A stretch of 57,419 nucleotides of DNA, taken from assembly GCF_004366815.1 (NCBI RefSeq), contig NZ_SORI01000019.1, forward strand, positions 1-57,419, written 5' to 3'. Every line of letters begins with the position of its first letter. Within the stretch, counting starts at the first letter, position 1. This stretch comes from Aminivibrio pyruvatiphilus (lineage in GTDB: Bacteria; Synergistota; Synergistia; Synergistales; Aminobacteriaceae). Made by a program: the position numbers and the translations under genes. Positions 27,328 to 35,782 of the stretch are shown in pieces. Below the pieces are notes generated by a model. The model saw nothing but the letters and a program-made list of their open reading frames with translations, was not told the DNA's origin and made no database searches.

Positions 27328-28826
27328 GTCAAGCCTCTTTCCTGTGCCCAGTCAAGGACAGTCTCCCTGTCGGAATAGGGGATAGTCTGATTTCCGATGA
27401 CAAGATATTTCTCCGGCCCCTTTCCTGTGACGGCAACGACATCTCCCTCCCGTGCACCGTCAAGAGCTTTTCTGACCGCCGCCTTCCTGTCGAGGACTAT
27501 TTCCGTTTCAGGCCTCCTATCGGAAGCATGGACGCCTTCGCAAATCTGGTCCGCAATTTTGCCCGGGTCCTCGCTCCTCGGATTGTCCATGGTGACGATG
27601 ATTTTATCGCAGAAGCGGGCGGCGGTGAGGCCGAGAGAATGGCGGTTCGGCTGGAATCGCTCTCCCCCGTGGCCGAAAACGGCGCACAGTTTTCCGGAAC
27701 ACATGTGCCGGAGTTCCGAAAGAACATTCCCCAGGGCTGTAGGCGTATGGGCGAAGTCAATGATCACGCAAACCCCGCTGGAAAGATAATACCGCTCAAG
27801 CCTTCCAGGAACCTGGGGCATGGTTTTGAGCGCGGAGGCTATTTTTTTGGTATCCTCCACAAAAGAGTGAAGAAGAGCTATAGAACCCAGTGCATTATAC
27901 ACATTGAACCGGCCCGGAAGAGGAAGGAAAACCTGCAGTTCCTCCTTCCTGCCCGGCAGGCGGACGGAAAATTCATTTCCTGAAGGTGATGCGGATAGAA
28001 GACTGCCCATGACCCCTTCGGCGACGTTCTCTCCAAGGCCGAAAGGAGTGAGATTTCCTGGAAAAGCGGAGAGAAGCATTCTGCCGTGGGGGTCATCCCT
28101 GTTGGAGGCCCCGCGCCAGCCGTCTTTCATATACATTGAAAAAAGGCGGGTTTTTGCCTGAAAATACTCCTCCAGCGTTTTGTGGTAATCCAGGTGTTCC
28201 TCGCTGAGATTTGTAAAGACGGCACCGTCGAAGGAGCAGCCTTCAAGTCGACCGAGGGACAGACCATGGGATGACGCCTCCATGACGCAGGCCCCGCAAC
28301 CATTCGTCACCATGGATGCCAGGGAGCGCTGGAGTTCGTAGCTTTCCGGGGTCGTTCTCCCTGCGTCCCTTTCAACCGCTCCGTCATTGTAGACAATGGT
28401 TCCGAAGAGGCCTGTCCGTATTCCCGCGGACTGAAGGATATGCCTGATCATCCAGGTGGTGGTGCTTTTTCCGTTGGTTCCGGTAACGGCGAACATTTTC
28501 ATCTTTAAAGAGGGACAGCCATAGACGATGGACGCGAGCCTGCCCATATCCCGGCGGACATCGCTCGTCAGCAGCTGGGGAACGGGGAGAGGAATTTCCC
28601 TGTCCGTCAGAAGAACGCAGGCCCCCTTTTCCACAGCGGCAGCCGCGAAATCCAGCCCGTCCCTCCTTTCACCCCTGACGCAGCAGAATGCGGAGCCGGG
28701 AGCGACTTCCCTGCTGTCTCCCGTGACCTGTTCCAGAAGAGGCGGATTTTTCGGACAATTCCGGACAATCGGTGACGAACCATATTTATTTACGAATTCA
28801 TCCAGAACCTCGGTCAAGAACGGCAT
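27318..28826 (-). CDS. murE: UDP-MurNAc-tripeptide synthetase MurE, meso-DAP type
   Basis: The 502-residue ligase adds the third stem residue. It has GDSREVAPGSAFCCVRG, the ATP loop AVTGTNGKSTTTWMIRH and EASSHGLSLGRLEG. The motif DNPRSEDP is the one associated with meso-diaminopimelate, in contrast to the lysine-adding enzymes. ATG 28826 has GGGAGGG seven bases upstream and lies four bases after the ftsI stop; an upstream start at 28856 would fall inside ftsI. Confidence 0.96.
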   Translation of the reverse strand: MPFLTEVLDEFVNKYGSSPIVRNCPKNPPLLEQVTGDSREVAPGSAFCCVRGERRDGLDFAAAAVEKGACVLLTDREIPLPVPQLLTSDVRRDMGRLASIVYGCPSLKMKMFAVTGTNGKSTTTWMIRHILQSAGIRTGLFGTIVYNDGAVERDAGRTTPESYELQRSLASMVTNGCGACVMEASSHGLSLGRLEGCSFDGAVFTNLSEEHLDYHKTLEEYFQAKTRLFSMYMKDGWRGASNRDDPHGRMLLSAFPGNLTPFGLGENVAEGVMGSLLSASPSGNEFSVRLPGRKEELQVFLPLPGRFNVYNALGSIALLHSFVEDTKKIASALKTMPQVPGRLERYYLSSGVCVIIDFAHTPTALGNVLSELRHMCSGKLCAVFGHGGERFQPNRHSLGLTAARFCDKIIVTMDNPRSEDPGKIADQICEGVHASDRRPETEIVLDRKAAVRKALDGAREGDVVAVTGKGPEKYLVIGNQTIPYSDRETVLDWAQERGLTWK

Positions 28827-28830
28827 ATGA

Positions 28831-30510
28831 CTACCCTCCCCGCCTGTTGTTGGCAAAAAGACCGGTCTGGAACATGTCCTCCACTATCCGGCGGAATACA
28901 GGAGCTGCGACATCGCCGCCGTAGTATTTTCCCTTTGACGGTTCACCGATAACCACAAGCATGACATAGTCGGGTTTTTCCGCAGGCCAGAAGCCGGCAA
29001 ATGAGGAAACCCATTTCCCTTTTTTGTATTCTCCTTTTTCTGCCACCTGGGCTGTTCCCGTTTTTCCCGCTATGGAAACGTAAGGAAGCCCTGCCAGCTT
29101 TCCGGTTCCGTTTTTCACCGATTCCTTCATAACGGACGACAGCCACGAGGCAGTTCTCGGAGAGAGCACTTCCCGGACAAGCGTGCGTTCGCCCTTATAG
29201 ATCACTTGTCCTGAGGCATCGCGGACCTCGGAGACAATATAGGGGCGGAGAAGAAATCCGCCGTTGGCTATTGCCGCCATGGCATTTGCAAGATGGAGGG
29301 GAGTGACTGCAAGTCCCTGGCCGATGGAGATATTCGAAGGAACGACTCCTCTCCACTGTTCCGGAGTGGCGAGAAGTCCGTCTTCGACACCGTTCAGTTC
29401 GATTCCTGGAGGTTTGCTGAATCCCCATTCCCGGACTCCGTGGTACATGTCGAAGGGTTTGACCCGCATGCCGATCTGCGCCATGCCCGTATTCGAAGAC
29501 TTTATGAGAATTTCTGGAACGGAGAGCCGCCCGAAACTTCTGTTGCTTGCTTCCGAAATGTGTCCGTCCGCAACCTTAATCCTGTAAGGGCAGTTAAAAG
29601 TTTCTGAACCTCCGACAGACCCTTTTTCCATGGCAATGCCAAGGACTATGGGCTTGAATGTTGATCCGGGCTCGTAGGTGCGCCCCGTGGAATTGTTGGC
29701 TATCCTCTTCATGTTTGTCAGGTTTTCCCTTACGTTTGGGTCGAAGGAGGGCCAGCTGGCCATTGCAACGACGGCTCCGGTGTCAGGGGCGATGCAGACG
29801 ATGCTGCCCCACTTGGCTCCGTGTTCGGCAATGCCTTCATCCAGTCGCTTTTCCACGATGAACTGGATTCTCGAATCCACTGACAGACTGACCGATCCCG
29901 GCCCGGAGGAGAACCCGTCGTTTGAGTGCCGGCTGATATCCAGAGTTCTTCCGGACGATTCCCTGGCAAGAACTTTCATGCCCGGAGGGGAGAAAAGGAT
30001 CTTGTCCCACATCAGTTCAATGCCGGCAAGCCCCTTGTCGTCCACATCGCAGAAACCGAGGACATGGGAGAGAAGGGATTTGTTGGGATACAGACGCTTC
30101 TTCTCGCTGATTTCATATATGCCTTTGAGGTCCAGTGCGCGTATTTTTTCCGCCGTTCCCTCGTCGATTTTTCTCGCAAGCCAGAAAAATCGTCCGGGCA
30201 TTTGGGATGAGATGGTGGCAACGATACTTTCAGGAAGAATACCCCGGAGCTTCGGTCCGTCCGAGGGATTCCAGAAAGCGGGATCAAGAAAGAAGCTGGA
30301 AGACGGGATTGAGAGGGCAAGGGCATTTCCGTTGGCGTCATAAATGAAACCCCTGTTGGTGCTTACCGGAACACGGCTCCAGTATTGCCGCCGTGACTGC
30401 TTCTCCACGCGGGGATCAGGAAAAAGCTGGAGGGAAGCTACTCTCCAGAAAAGAACGGCAAAAAACAGAAAAACGAGAAACCAGGGGGAACCCCCAAAGC
30501 GTTTTAACAT
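28831..30510 (-). CDS. ftsI: Septal peptidoglycan transpeptidase FtsI (PBP2/SpoVD type)
   Basis: The 559-residue class B penicillin-binding protein has an N-terminal membrane anchor (about residues 10-27) and a dimerisation domain. The transpeptidase domain has the active serine 283 in STFK, the second motif SSN (KSSNTG) and KTGTAQ near the C-terminus. No PASTA repeats are present. It works with FtsW. It follows the ftsL-like gene by 32 bases in the usual dcw order. Confidence 0.95.
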   Translation of the reverse strand: MLKRFGGSPWFLVFLFFAVLFWRVASLQLFPDPRVEKQSRRQYWSRVPVSTNRGFIYDANGNALALSIPSSSFFLDPAFWNPSDGPKLRGILPESIVATISSQMPGRFFWLARKIDEGTAEKIRALDLKGIYEISEKKRLYPNKSLLSHVLGFCDVDDKGLAGIELMWDKILFSPPGMKVLARESSGRTLDISRHSNDGFSSGPGSVSLSVDSRIQFIVEKRLDEGIAEHGAKWGSIVCIAPDTGAVVAMASWPSFDPNVRENLTNMKRIANNSTGRTYEPGSTFKPIVLGIAMEKGSVGGSETFNCPYRIKVADGHISEASNRSFGRLSVPEILIKSSNTGMAQIGMRVKPFDMYHGVREWGFSKPPGIELNGVEDGLLATPEQWRGVVPSNISIGQGLAVTPLHLANAMAAIANGGFLLRPYIVSEVRDASGQVIYKGERTLVREVLSPRTASWLSSVMKESVKNGTGKLAGLPYVSIAGKTGTAQVAEKGEYKKGKWVSSFAGFWPAEKPDYVMLVVIGEPSKGKYYGGDVAAPVFRRIVEDMFQTGLFANNRRGG

Positions 30511-30542
30511 GCCAAGTCCCTCCGAGGTGTGTCACAAGGTGA

Positions 30543-30962
30543 TTATTCTCCCGCCATCGCTTTTTCCAGGAAAAAGTAGAACCAGCCTTCCGATTCCTTC
30601 TGTGCGGCCTCTCCTCCCATGTTTCCGGCGGGCCCGGAACCCGCAAGAAGAGGGCCTTCCAGGCGCAGAGTCCTGACATTGGAAGCGTAGGTCATGCCAA
30701 GCTGTTTTTTTGAATAGCCATAAACCCTTCCCGGAGAAAGAAGAGCCGACAGGCTCTGCTTCAGGGATATCTGCTGTGCCTGAAAGGACTCGATCTGGGT
30801 ATTGATGTTATTGAGCCTGCATTCCAGGCGAAAGCTGTACAGGCGAAGCACTCCGAGTCCCATGAAAGACCCGAAAACGACGAGGGCTGAAAAAATAAGA
30901 TAAGGACAAAATTTTCTCAGGGAAGAAACCGCCATTGGCTGACATTCTCTCTGACTCACCAT
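30543..30962 (-). CDS. FtsL-like division protein
   Basis: The 139-residue protein has one membrane segment (about residues 20-42) and a likely coiled coil (about 46-75), then a Gly/Ala-rich tail. This layout and its place between rsmH and ftsI fit FtsL, which is too variable to recognise by sequence alone. ATG 30962 overlaps the rsmH end by seven bases and has AGGAGG ten bases upstream; a second ATG at 30935 lacks as good a site. The C-terminal tail past residue 105 is longer than in most FtsL proteins. Confidence 0.7.
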   Translation of the reverse strand: MVSQRECQPMAVSSLRKFCPYLIFSALVVFGSFMGLGVLRLYSFRLECRLNNINTQIESFQAQQISLKQSLSALLSPGRVYGYSKKQLGMTYASNVRTLRLEGPLLAGSGPAGNMGGEAAQKESEGWFYFFLEKAMAGE

Positions 30963-31873
30963 TTCTTTTTTGCCTCCTTTCCCGGCTCGGTGACGACGAA
31001 AAGCCGCAGTTTTGCGCTTCTGGCCTTGTAATTTCTTTCAATTTCCCCGTCTGAAGGAATAAGAGGACGCTTCGTCGTGATGATTCCACGGCCTTCTTTT
31101 TGCATTTCCCGAAAATACTGTTTTACAATACGGTCTTCAAGAGAGTGATAACTTACTACAGCAACGGCTGCACCGGGGCTGACCAGTTCAAAGGCTCCCG
31201 ACAGGCCCTGCTCCAGGGCTGTGAGTTCGTCATTGACGGCGATCCGGAGCGCCTGGAATATTTTCCGTGCGGGATGTCCACCCATTTTTCTCTGTACCGG
31301 CGCCGGAAGGGTTTCCCGGATAACCGCCACAAGGTTTCCTGTGGTTTCTATCTTTCCGGTGTTTTCTCTGTACCGGAGAATCCCCCTGGCAATCTGCCTG
31401 GAATAGCGTTCCTCGCCGTACTTCCAGAAAATGTCGGAAAGTTCCTTTTCAGTCCAGTTGTTCACAATAGATTCAGCCGTCAGGGCGGATCTCCTGTTCA
31501 TCCTCATGTCGAGAGGTCCGTCCGCCTGAAAAGAAAATCCCCGGTACCCTTCCGTAATCTGGAGATTGGACACTCCGAGGTCGAAAAGAATTGCGTCGAA
31601 AGGAGCGGCATTTCCTGCCAACTCAGCTGCTTCAGCAAAATTTCCGTGAATCGGATGAAACCTGTTATCGAAAGCCCCGAGCCTGTCAGTGGCGATTCGT
31701 ATGGCTTCATCGTCCTGGTCGAGCCCCCACACCTGAACTTTGGGAAACGCTTCGAGGACGGCCTCTGAATATCCTCCGAGCCCAAGAGTGCAGTCGAGTA
31801 CTTTCCCGACCTTCGGGCGGGATTGTAAAAAAGAAAGGATTTCAGCAAGGAGAACGGGGATATGTTCCGTCAA
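30956..31873 (-). CDS. rsmH: 16S rRNA (cytosine-1402-N4)-methyltransferase RsmH
   Basis: The 305-residue methyltransferase modifies C1402 in the decoding centre. The N-terminal EHIPVLLAEIL, the SAM motif LDCTLGLGGYSEAVLE, ILFDLGVSNLQI, GPLDMRMN and the C-terminal SYHSLEDRIVKQYFRE are diagnostic. It overlaps mraZ by four bases, the standard order at the head of the dcw cluster. Confidence 0.97.
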   Translation of the reverse strand: MTEHIPVLLAEILSFLQSRPKVGKVLDCTLGLGGYSEAVLEAFPKVQVWGLDQDDEAIRIATDRLGAFDNRFHPIHGNFAEAAELAGNAAPFDAILFDLGVSNLQITEGYRGFSFQADGPLDMRMNRRSALTAESIVNNWTEKELSDIFWKYGEERYSRQIARGILRYRENTGKIETTGNLVAVIRETLPAPVQRKMGGHPARKIFQALRIAVNDELTALEQGLSGAFELVSPGAAVAVVSYHSLEDRIVKQYFREMQKEGRGIITTKRPLIPSDGEIERNYKARSAKLRLFVVTEPGKEAKKKW

Positions 31874-32295
31874 AATCCTTCAACTCCCTCGGCTATTTCT
31901 GATAGTTCCCCGACCATCTCTTCCCGGTATTCGTTCCACCTGTCGCGGTCCCAAAGCTCCACATGATCGTTCACTCCGACAAAAACGACATCCTGGGAAA
32001 GATCCCCATGCTGACGAAGAACAGGAGGAAGGAGAACCCTTCCTGCCGTGTCAACAGGCAGTTCATGAGCGCTTGCGAGCATCACCCTGAGGAGTCCGCG
32101 GGTCTTGCTTTTAGAGAAGGGGAGATCCTGGAGCTTGGTCATGACGTTTTCCCACCTGGAGCGGGAATAGAGGGAAACGCATCTGTCGATGCCGATGGTG
32201 GAAACAACGCTGTCGCCAAGCTCTTCCCTGAACTTCGATGGAAGAACGATCCGAGCTTTGGAATCGATTTTGTGTTCGTACGTTCCCACCAGCAT
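31870..32295 (-). CDS. mraZ: Transcriptional regulator MraZ
   Basis: The 141-residue protein contains two AbrB-like MraZ repeats (residues 1-75 and about 78-140). The signature is MLVGTYEHKIDSKARIVLPSK at the N-terminus, with AHELPVDTAGRVLLPPVL in the second half. MraZ binds TGGG-type direct repeats in front of its own gene and represses the dcw operon. The ATG at 32295 has GGGAGGAATTCCC upstream. The Shine-Dalgarno itself lies in one of the repeats (see 32304-32348). Confidence 0.95.
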   Translation of the reverse strand: MLVGTYEHKIDSKARIVLPSKFREELGDSVVSTIGIDRCVSLYSRSRWENVMTKLQDLPFSKSKTRGLLRVMLASAHELPVDTAGRVLLPPVLRQHGDLSQDVVFVGVNDHVELWDRDRWNEYREEMVGELSEIAEGVEGF

Positions 32296-32303
32296 GGGAA
32301 TTC

Positions 32304-32348
32304 CTCCCACTTTGCGACATTTTCCCCCACTTGCTCCCACCCTACCAC
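32304..32348 (-). promoter_or_regulatory. MraZ operator: TGGG direct repeats
   Basis: On the minus strand GTGGGAG, GTGGGGG and GTGGGAG end at 32304, 32324 and 32334, and a poorer GTGGTAG ends at 32342. The strong copies are 10 and 20 bases apart, so they lie on one face of the helix. MraZ is known to bind such ten-base-period repeats. The copy nearest the gene contains the mraZ Shine-Dalgarno. I find no clear -35/-10 pair beside them. Confidence 0.72.
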
Positions 32349-32355
32349 TCGTAGA

Positions 32356-32418
32356 GAAAAATAAATAGGTCTTTTGGCTCTCAAAAAAACGCTGAATATG
32401 AGCCAAAAGACCTATTTA
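32356..32418 (-). terminator. Terminator of rnpB, 19-bp perfect stem
   Basis: TAAATAGGTCTTTTGGCTC (32362-32380) is the exact complement of the arm at 32400-32418, with a 19-base loop. On the minus strand the stem is followed by five T at 32361-32357. It lies between rnpB and mraZ, both transcribed leftwards, and would stop rnpB transcripts before the MraZ sites. Confidence 0.8.
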
Positions 32419-32429
32419 ATTCGGGAAAA

Positions 32430-32757
32430 GGGAGCATTCAATAAGCCGGGTTCTGTCTCAGGGTGACCATTTATCTGAAGACCGCCTCACGGCGGCCTTT
32501 GCGCGACCGTACCCGGGGGTCGGCGGGCAGCGTCTTCCCCCCCTATTCGGTCTTGCTCCGGACGGGGTTTGCCTGGCGTGAAAATCGCTTTTCACCCGGT
32601 GGGCTCTTACTCCACCTTTTCACCCTTGCCCTGAAGGGGCGGTTTGTTTCTGTGGCACTTTCCTTTGGTTTGCACCAACTGGGGGTTACCCAGCGTCCTG
32701 CCCTATGGAGCCCGGACTTTCCTCTCCCAAAAGGGAGCGGCCACCTAGAATACTCCC
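32430..32757 (-). ncRNA. rnpB: RNase P RNA (class A)
   Basis: The catalytic RNA that matures tRNA 5' ends. On the minus strand the universal GAGGAAAGTCCGGGCTCC core occurs near the 5' end, GGTGAAAAGGTGGAGTAAGAG in the middle and ACAGAACCCGGCTTAT near the 3' end. The ends pair as helix P1: GGGAGTATTC from 32757 with GAATGCTCCC ending at 32430, one G-U. About 328 bases, a normal length. An extended -10 promoter lies directly upstream. Confidence 0.95.
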
Positions 32758-32763
32758 GCAGAG

Positions 32764-32772
32764 ATTATACCA
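32764..32772 (-). promoter_or_regulatory. Extended -10 promoter of rnpB
   Basis: TGGTATAAT on the minus strand ends seven bases before the predicted 5' end of RNase P RNA. I see no good -35 hexamer, which suits an extended -10 (TGN) promoter. The divergent cheR promoter must lie in the remaining roughly 95 bases, where no consensus is clear. Confidence 0.65.
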
Positions 32773-32866
32773 CCGTAAATGATGCGGGACGTATATCTTA
32801 CGGGGAGTTTAGTATAGAATACCCCTATACCATTTTTCACCATCTAAAGGAGAAGAGATTCCCCCC

Positions 32867-33673
32867 ATGATCGAAAAAACAAGCTACGATTCACCTGAAT
32901 ACGATATCTTCAAGGCGAACGTCAAAAAACTCACGGGACTCGACCTGAACTCTTATAAAAACCAGATCCACAGGAGAGTCCACATGCTGATGCAGCGATG
33001 GAACATTGCAGAATACGGCCTGTATTTCAAGACGATCAGGGAGAACGACCAGAAACTGAGAGAATTTCTCGACTACCTCACGATCAACGTTTCCGAGTTT
33101 TTCCGCAACCCTGCCAAGTGGACCGAGCTTCGAGAAACGATTATACCCCGGCTGGTCCAGTCCCGGGGAAAAAAACAGCTGAAACTGTGGAGCGCGGGAT
33201 GCGCCACAGGCGAAGAACCCTACTCCCTTGCCATACTCTCTCTCGAGGCGAAACTGGCCGCCCAGTCTCCGGTGCTGGCAAGCGACATTGACCAGGGCGC
33301 AATTTCCATAGCGAAAAAAGGAACCTATCTCAAGCGCCAGATCCTCAACGTCCCCCAGGAACTTGTCTCGAGGTATTTTTCCACCCAGGACGGAGGGGAA
33401 ACCTATTCGGTGACGCAGGAAGTCAAGGGAAGGGTCACCTTTCAGAGACTGAACCTCATAGAGGATAGTTTTGCCGACGATCTGGACCTTATCCTCTGCA
33501 GAAACGTGGTCATTTATTTTTCCGCTGAGACTAAGACGGCCCTTTATCACAAATTTTTCAGGGCTCTCAGACCGGGGGGATTTCTTCTCGTGGGGTCCAC
33601 CGAGCAAATTTTCGAGTACAGGAAGATCGGTTTCGAATCGGCAGGAGCGTTCCTTTACCAGAAGCCGGTTTGA
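32867..33673 (+). CDS. cheR: Chemotaxis protein methyltransferase CheR
   Basis: The 268-residue enzyme methylates glutamates of chemoreceptors using SAM. The N-terminal all-alpha domain (about residues 1-90, with FLDYLTINVSEFFRNPAKW) and the SAM motif LWSAGCATGEEPYSLA are typical. LDLILCRNVVIYFSAETK and LRPGGFLLVGSTE complete the pattern. It has no TPR extension and no C-terminal receptor-tether partner nearby. It stands alone between rnpB and the V-ATPase operon, with no other chemotaxis gene in the window. AAAGGAGAAG lies rather far (about 13 bases) from the ATG. Confidence 0.93.
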   Translation: MIEKTSYDSPEYDIFKANVKKLTGLDLNSYKNQIHRRVHMLMQRWNIAEYGLYFKTIRENDQKLREFLDYLTINVSEFFRNPAKWTELRETIIPRLVQSRGKKQLKLWSAGCATGEEPYSLAILSLEAKLAAQSPVLASDIDQGAISIAKKGTYLKRQILNVPQELVSRYFSTQDGGETYSVTQEVKGRVTFQRLNLIEDSFADDLDLILCRNVVIYFSAETKTALYHKFFRALRPGGFLLVGSTEQIFEYRKIGFESAGAFLYQKPV

Positions 33674-33680
33674 GAAGAAA

Positions 33681-33723
33681 AAAAGCGGGAGGAGGACCTT
33701 TTTCAGGTCCTCCTCCCGCTTTT
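33681..33723. terminator. Bidirectional terminator between cheR and ntpD
   Basis: Arms at 33681-33698 and 33706-33723 pair perfectly over 18 bp with a seven-base loop. The ends are A-rich on one side and T-rich on the other, so T runs follow the stem in both directions. It separates the convergent cheR and V-ATPase operons. Confidence 0.95.
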
Positions 33724-33727
33724 CCGG

Positions 33728-34351
33728 TCAGTGAGAGCGAACGATTTCCTTGATTTTCATCAACCGGCTCAGGGTCGAGCGTTCCTGTTCATCGAGCTTC
33801 ATCGTAATGTAGCGTATTGTTTCCACGAAACTCGGTATCAGGACGTGCTCCAGTGCATTTACTCTCCGGCGGGTCTTTTCAATTTCCACAGCCATGAGGT
33901 TGATCGCCTTTTCCTTTGCCGCCAGGGCGATCAGCCGGGGAATGAGAGCGGCGAACCGCTCAAGTGCGACATCCAGGCTGCCGAGGGACGTGGCGAGACC
34001 GTAATTGACCGGCGATCCCCCCTGCTCCACCGTATAAACAGGAACCAGCACGCTCATGACATTCTGCCGGCCGACCTGGAGATTGCATTTCGCGCCGGAG
34101 ATCATCAGGGCCTGTTCGAGCATGGCAGGCAGGGTCTGGGCACGGGCAAGGAGAAAGCTCTTGTAGCACTCCGCAAGTTCACCTTCGAGCTCCTCCCGGA
34201 GAACTTTACCTTCCCGGGCACGTTCAAGAAACGCCTTGATAAGGGCGTCCTGCTTGTCTTTGAGAAGCTTGTGACCCCGTTTTGCCACGACAAGGCGTTT
34301 TTTTAGCCTTGAAAGCTCCATCCTGTTGGGGTTTACATTCAACCGGGCCAT
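33728..34351 (-). CDS. ntpD: V-type ATP synthase subunit D
   Basis: The 207-residue subunit is the long coiled-coil axle of the rotor. It begins MARLNVNPNRMELSRLKKRL, followed by KRGHKLLKDKQDAL, and ends with a second long helix rich in Arg and Glu, as in all V-type D subunits. Last gene of the operon, with GGGAG before the ATG and a strong terminator right after the stop. Confidence 0.95.
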   Translation of the reverse strand: MARLNVNPNRMELSRLKKRLVVAKRGHKLLKDKQDALIKAFLERAREGKVLREELEGELAECYKSFLLARAQTLPAMLEQALMISGAKCNLQVGRQNVMSVLVPVYTVEQGGSPVNYGLATSLGSLDVALERFAALIPRLIALAAKEKAINLMAVEIEKTRRRVNALEHVLIPSFVETIRYITMKLDEQERSTLSRLMKIKEIVRSH

Positions 34352-34363
34352 GACACGGCTCCC

Positions 34364-35782
34364 TTACACTTTCCCAGGGACTGCTTCGGCCCTTTCCCCG
34401 TTGTTCAGCCTCGGCGAGAGGTACTTCTCAATGTAGGCATCCCGTACACGCTTCAGTTCCTTCACCGGGATGACGGTAAGGAGATCCCAGCCGAGCTCAA
34501 GGGTTTCCTCGTAGGTCCTGTTCTGGTATTCACCCTGGCGGACGTACTGGTCTTCGAACATATCGGCAAATTTCGCGAAGGCCTTGTCCTCCTCAGAGAG
34601 AGCTCCCTCACCGAGAATGACCGCAAGTTCCTTGGCTTCCTTGCCTCTGGCGTAGGCGGCGAAAAGCTGGTTCATAAGGTCGGCGTGATCTTCCCTTGTC
34701 TTGCCTTTCCCTATTCCCTTATCCTTGAGCCGTGAAAGAGAGGGCATGACGTCCACGGGAGGATATATGCCTTTCCTGTGAAGCGTCCGGCTCAGGATGA
34801 TCTGTCCCTCGGTGATGTACCCCGTAAGGTCCGGTATGGGATGAGTCTTGTCGTCCTCAGGCATGGTAAGAATGGGAATCTGGGTGATGGAGCCGTTCTT
34901 TCCCTTGAGCCGTCCCGCTCTCTCGTACATGGTGGCGAGGTCTGTGTAGAGGTAGCCGGGGTAGCCTCTCCGGCCGGGAACTTCCTTTCGTGCCGCGGAG
35001 ATTTCCCGGAGGGCTTCACAGTAGTTCGTGAGGTCCGTCAGGATGACCACGACGTGCATGTCATGTTCGAACGCAAGATATTCTGCAGCGGTGAGCGCAA
35101 TACGGGGGGTCGTTATCCGTTCGATTGCCGGGTCGTCGGCAAGGTTGACGAACATGACGGTCCGCTGGATGGCGCCGGTTTTACGGAAGTCTTCCATGAA
35201 AAAGGAAGCCTCTTCGAAGGTGATTCCCATAGCGGCGAACACGACGGCGAAATCCTCGTGCCCGCTGATGACCGTCGCCTGCCTGGCAATCTGGGCTGCC
35301 ATCCTGTTGTGGGGCAGGCCGCTTCCCGAGAAGATGGGAAGCTTCTGGCCGCGGACCATGGGGTTCATTCCGTCGATGGTGGAAATGCCCGTCTGGATGA
35401 ACTCGGAAGGGAAATCCCGGGAGAAGGGATTCATGGGCATTCCGTTGATGTCGAGCTTCTTCTCGGCAAGGATGGGGGCCCCGTCGTCTATGGGTTCTCC
35501 CCGGCCGTTGAATACCCGGCCCAGCATATCCCTGCCGACGGGAAGGGTGAGCACCTTTCCGAGGAAAAGCAGTTTCGTGCTCTTGATGTCTATGCCGTCT
35601 GTTCCTTCAAAAACCTGGACGAGTGCCTTGTCGGACGTGATTTCCAGAACCCTGCCCCGTCTGCGTTCTCCGGAGGCCAGCTCAATTTCGACAAGTTCGT
35701 CGTACCGTACATTCTGCGTTTTTTCCACCATGAGAAGGGGACCGGAAAGTTCGCTGATGGTCCCATATTCCTTAGGCAGCAT
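34364..35782 (-). CDS. ntpB: V-type ATP synthase subunit B
   Basis: The 472-residue regulatory, non-catalytic head subunit has [16 protein letters not shown] in place of a P-loop, as expected. It also has the conserved [50 protein letters not shown] and [18 protein letters not shown] start at ATG 35782 (MLPKEYG), which has GGGAGG eight bases upstream and overlaps the end of ntpA by 11 bases. Confidence 0.97.
   Translation of the reverse strand: MLPKEYGTISELSGPLLMVEKTQNVRYDELVEIELASGERRRGRVLEITSDKALVQVFEGTDGIDIKSTKLLFLGKVLTLPVGRDMLGRVFNGRGEPIDDGAPILAEKKLDINGMPMNPFSRDFPSEFIQTGISTIDGMNPMVRGQKLPIFSGSGLPHNRMAAQIARQATVISGHEDFAVVFAAMGITFEEASFFMEDFRKTGAIQRTVMFVNLADDPAIERITTPRIALTAAEYLAFEHDMHVVVILTDLTNYCEALREISAARKEVPGRRGYPGYLYTDLATMYERAGRLKGKNGSITQIPILTMPEDDKTHPIPDLTGYITEGQIILSRTLHRKGIYPPVDVMPSLSRLKDKGIGKGKTREDHADLMNQLFAAYARGKEAKELAVILGEGALSEEDKAFAKFADMFEDQYVRQGEYQNRTYEETLELGWDLLTVIPVKELKRVRDAYIEKYLSPRLNNGERAEAVPGKV

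Noticed and set aside
32463-32870. A 135-codon plus-strand frame before cheR
   Set aside because: It lies antisense to RNase P RNA, whose conserved core and end pairing are clear.
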